Shown: piece by piece, positions 5,657 through 6,325 of the stretch
Layout: each line of letters starts with the position of its first letter
How positions within the stretch are numbered: the first letter of the stretch is position 1
Source: an uncultured Prevotella sp.
GTDB taxonomy: Bacteria; Bacteroidota; Bacteroidia; Bacteroidales; Bacteroidaceae
Length of the DNA stretch: 6,325 nucleotides
Reading direction: 5' to 3'
NCBI GenBank assembly: GCA_900554835.1
Contig: USJD01000197.1
Location: 1 to 6,325, forward strand
Position numbers and translations under genes: made by a program
Notes under the pieces: generated by a model
Database searches by the model: none
What the model was told of the DNA's origin: nothing
The model's input: only the letters and a program-made list of their open reading frames with translations

Positions 5657-5670
5657 ACAACAATTAATAA
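5657..5670 (+). repeat. Second copy of the 14-base A-rich leader, before the GH51 gene
   Basis: ACAACAATTAATAA here is identical to 1560-1573 before araD. It is followed by GAACA and the tandem ATGATG start. The A-rich sequence with no Shine-Dalgarno motif supports initiation at 5676 or 5679. Confidence 0.4.
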
Positions 5671-5675
5671 GAACA

Positions 5676-6325
5676 ATGATGAAGAAACTTTTCGCTACCA
5701 CATTGCTTTCAACAGCAGTTGCATTCTCAGCTCAAGCTCAGGATGTTACAGGAACAATCCATGCCAACCAGGGAACACAGAAAATCAATAAGGAGATTTA
5801 CGGCCAGTTTGCCGAGCATCTCGGAAGTTGTATCTATGGTGGACTTTGGGTAGGTCCTGATTCTAAGATTCCTAACACACAGGGTTACCGCAACGACGTG
5901 CTCCAAGCTCTCAAAGACCTGAAAGTGCCTGTATTAAGATGGCCTGGAGGATGCTTCGCTGACGAGTATCACTGGATGGATGGTATCGGTCCACGTGAGA
6001 ACAGACCAAAGATGCAGAACAACAACTGGGGTGGAACTATTGAGGACAACTCTTTCGGTACACACGAGTTTCTGAATCTCTGCGAGATGTTGGGTTGCGA
6101 GCCTTACATCAGCGGAAACGTGGGTTCCGGCACTGTTGAAGAATTAGCAAAATGGGTGGAATATATGACCAGCGATGGCGATACTCCTATGGCAAAACTT
6201 CGCCGACAGAACGGCCGCGACAAGGCTTGGAAGGTAAAATACCTCGGTGTTGGTAACGAAAGTTGGGGCTGCGGTGGCAACATGCGTCCTGAGTATTATT
6301 CAGATCTCTTCCGCCGCTACTCTGT
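5676..6325 (+). CDS. Secreted GH51 alpha-L-arabinofuranosidase, N-terminal part (cut by window end)
   Basis: The frame is open to the right edge; 216 complete codons are visible, about a third of a full enzyme. The first 21 residues form a signal peptide: MMKK, a hydrophobic core (LFATTLLSTAVAFS), then AQA before Gln22, fitting signal peptidase I cleavage. There is no lipobox cysteine, so a periplasmic or released enzyme is expected. GH51 hallmarks follow: EIYGQFAEHLG (40-50), LRWPGGCFADEYHW (87-100) with DGIGPRENRP after it, and YLGVGNESWGCGG (189-201), where Glu194 is the expected acid/base catalyst; the nucleophile lies beyond the window. GH51 enzymes retain anomeric configuration and release L-arabinofuranosyl residues from arabinan, arabinoxylan or their oligomers, which would feed the symporter and the ara enzymes. 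ATG codons at 5676 and 5679 are both usable; the first is reported. The gene starts 79 bases after araB. Confidence 0.93.
   Translation, partial: MMKKLFATTLLSTAVAFSAQAQDVTGTIHANQGTQKINKEIYGQFAEHLGSCIYGGLWVGPDSKIPNTQGYRNDVLQALKDLKVPVLRWPGGCFADEYHWMDGIGPRENRPKMQNNNWGGTIEDNSFGTHEFLNLCEMLGCEPYISGNVGSGTVEELAKWVEYMTSDGDTPMAKLRRQNGRDKAWKVKYLGVGNESWGCGGNMRPEYYSDLFRRYS

Overview
The window is an L-arabinose catabolic gene cluster from a Bacteroidota genome, most likely a Prevotella/Segatella-type member of the Bacteroidales. All six genes lie on the + strand. Evidence for the lineage is the A-rich start-site leaders with little or no Shine-Dalgarno signal, the Nudix-type arabinose regulator next to araD-araA-araB (an arrangement I know from gut Bacteroides), the isomerase and FGGY kinase subtypes, and GA-rich intergenic repeats. 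The genus is inference; no marker gene is present.

Layout: the C-terminal part of a sodium/solute symporter (1-648, open at the left edge); a 189-base gap holding two clear stem-loops, two weaker ones and a possible promoter; an AraR-type Nudix/winged-helix repressor (838-1518); araD (1589-2290); araA (2367-3908); araB (4004-5596); a strong stem-loop (5607-5643); and the first 216 codons of a secreted GH51 alpha-L-arabinofuranosidase (from 5676, open at the right edge).

The genes form a coherent route. The GH51 enzyme releases arabinose from arabinan or arabinoxylan oligosaccharides outside the cytoplasm. The symporter would import it with sodium. AraA isomerises L-arabinose to L-ribulose, the FGGY kinase phosphorylates it, and AraD epimerises L-ribulose-5-phosphate to D-xylulose-5-phosphate, which enters the pentose phosphate pathway. 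The Nudix protein, with a degenerate catalytic box, would be the arabinose-responsive regulator.

I found no undescribed enzyme system, mobile element, CRISPR array or RNA gene. The points worth a second look are mostly non-coding: stacked hairpins before araR, GA-rich tandem repeats after araD and araA, an inverted repeat reaching the araB start codon over an AAAG microsatellite, a perfect 13-bp stem between araB and the GH51 gene, and an identical 14-base leader before araD and the GH51 gene. Small protein oddities are a tetralysine tail on AraD, a ten-residue insertion in AraA and an alanine at one expected sodium-site position of the symporter.
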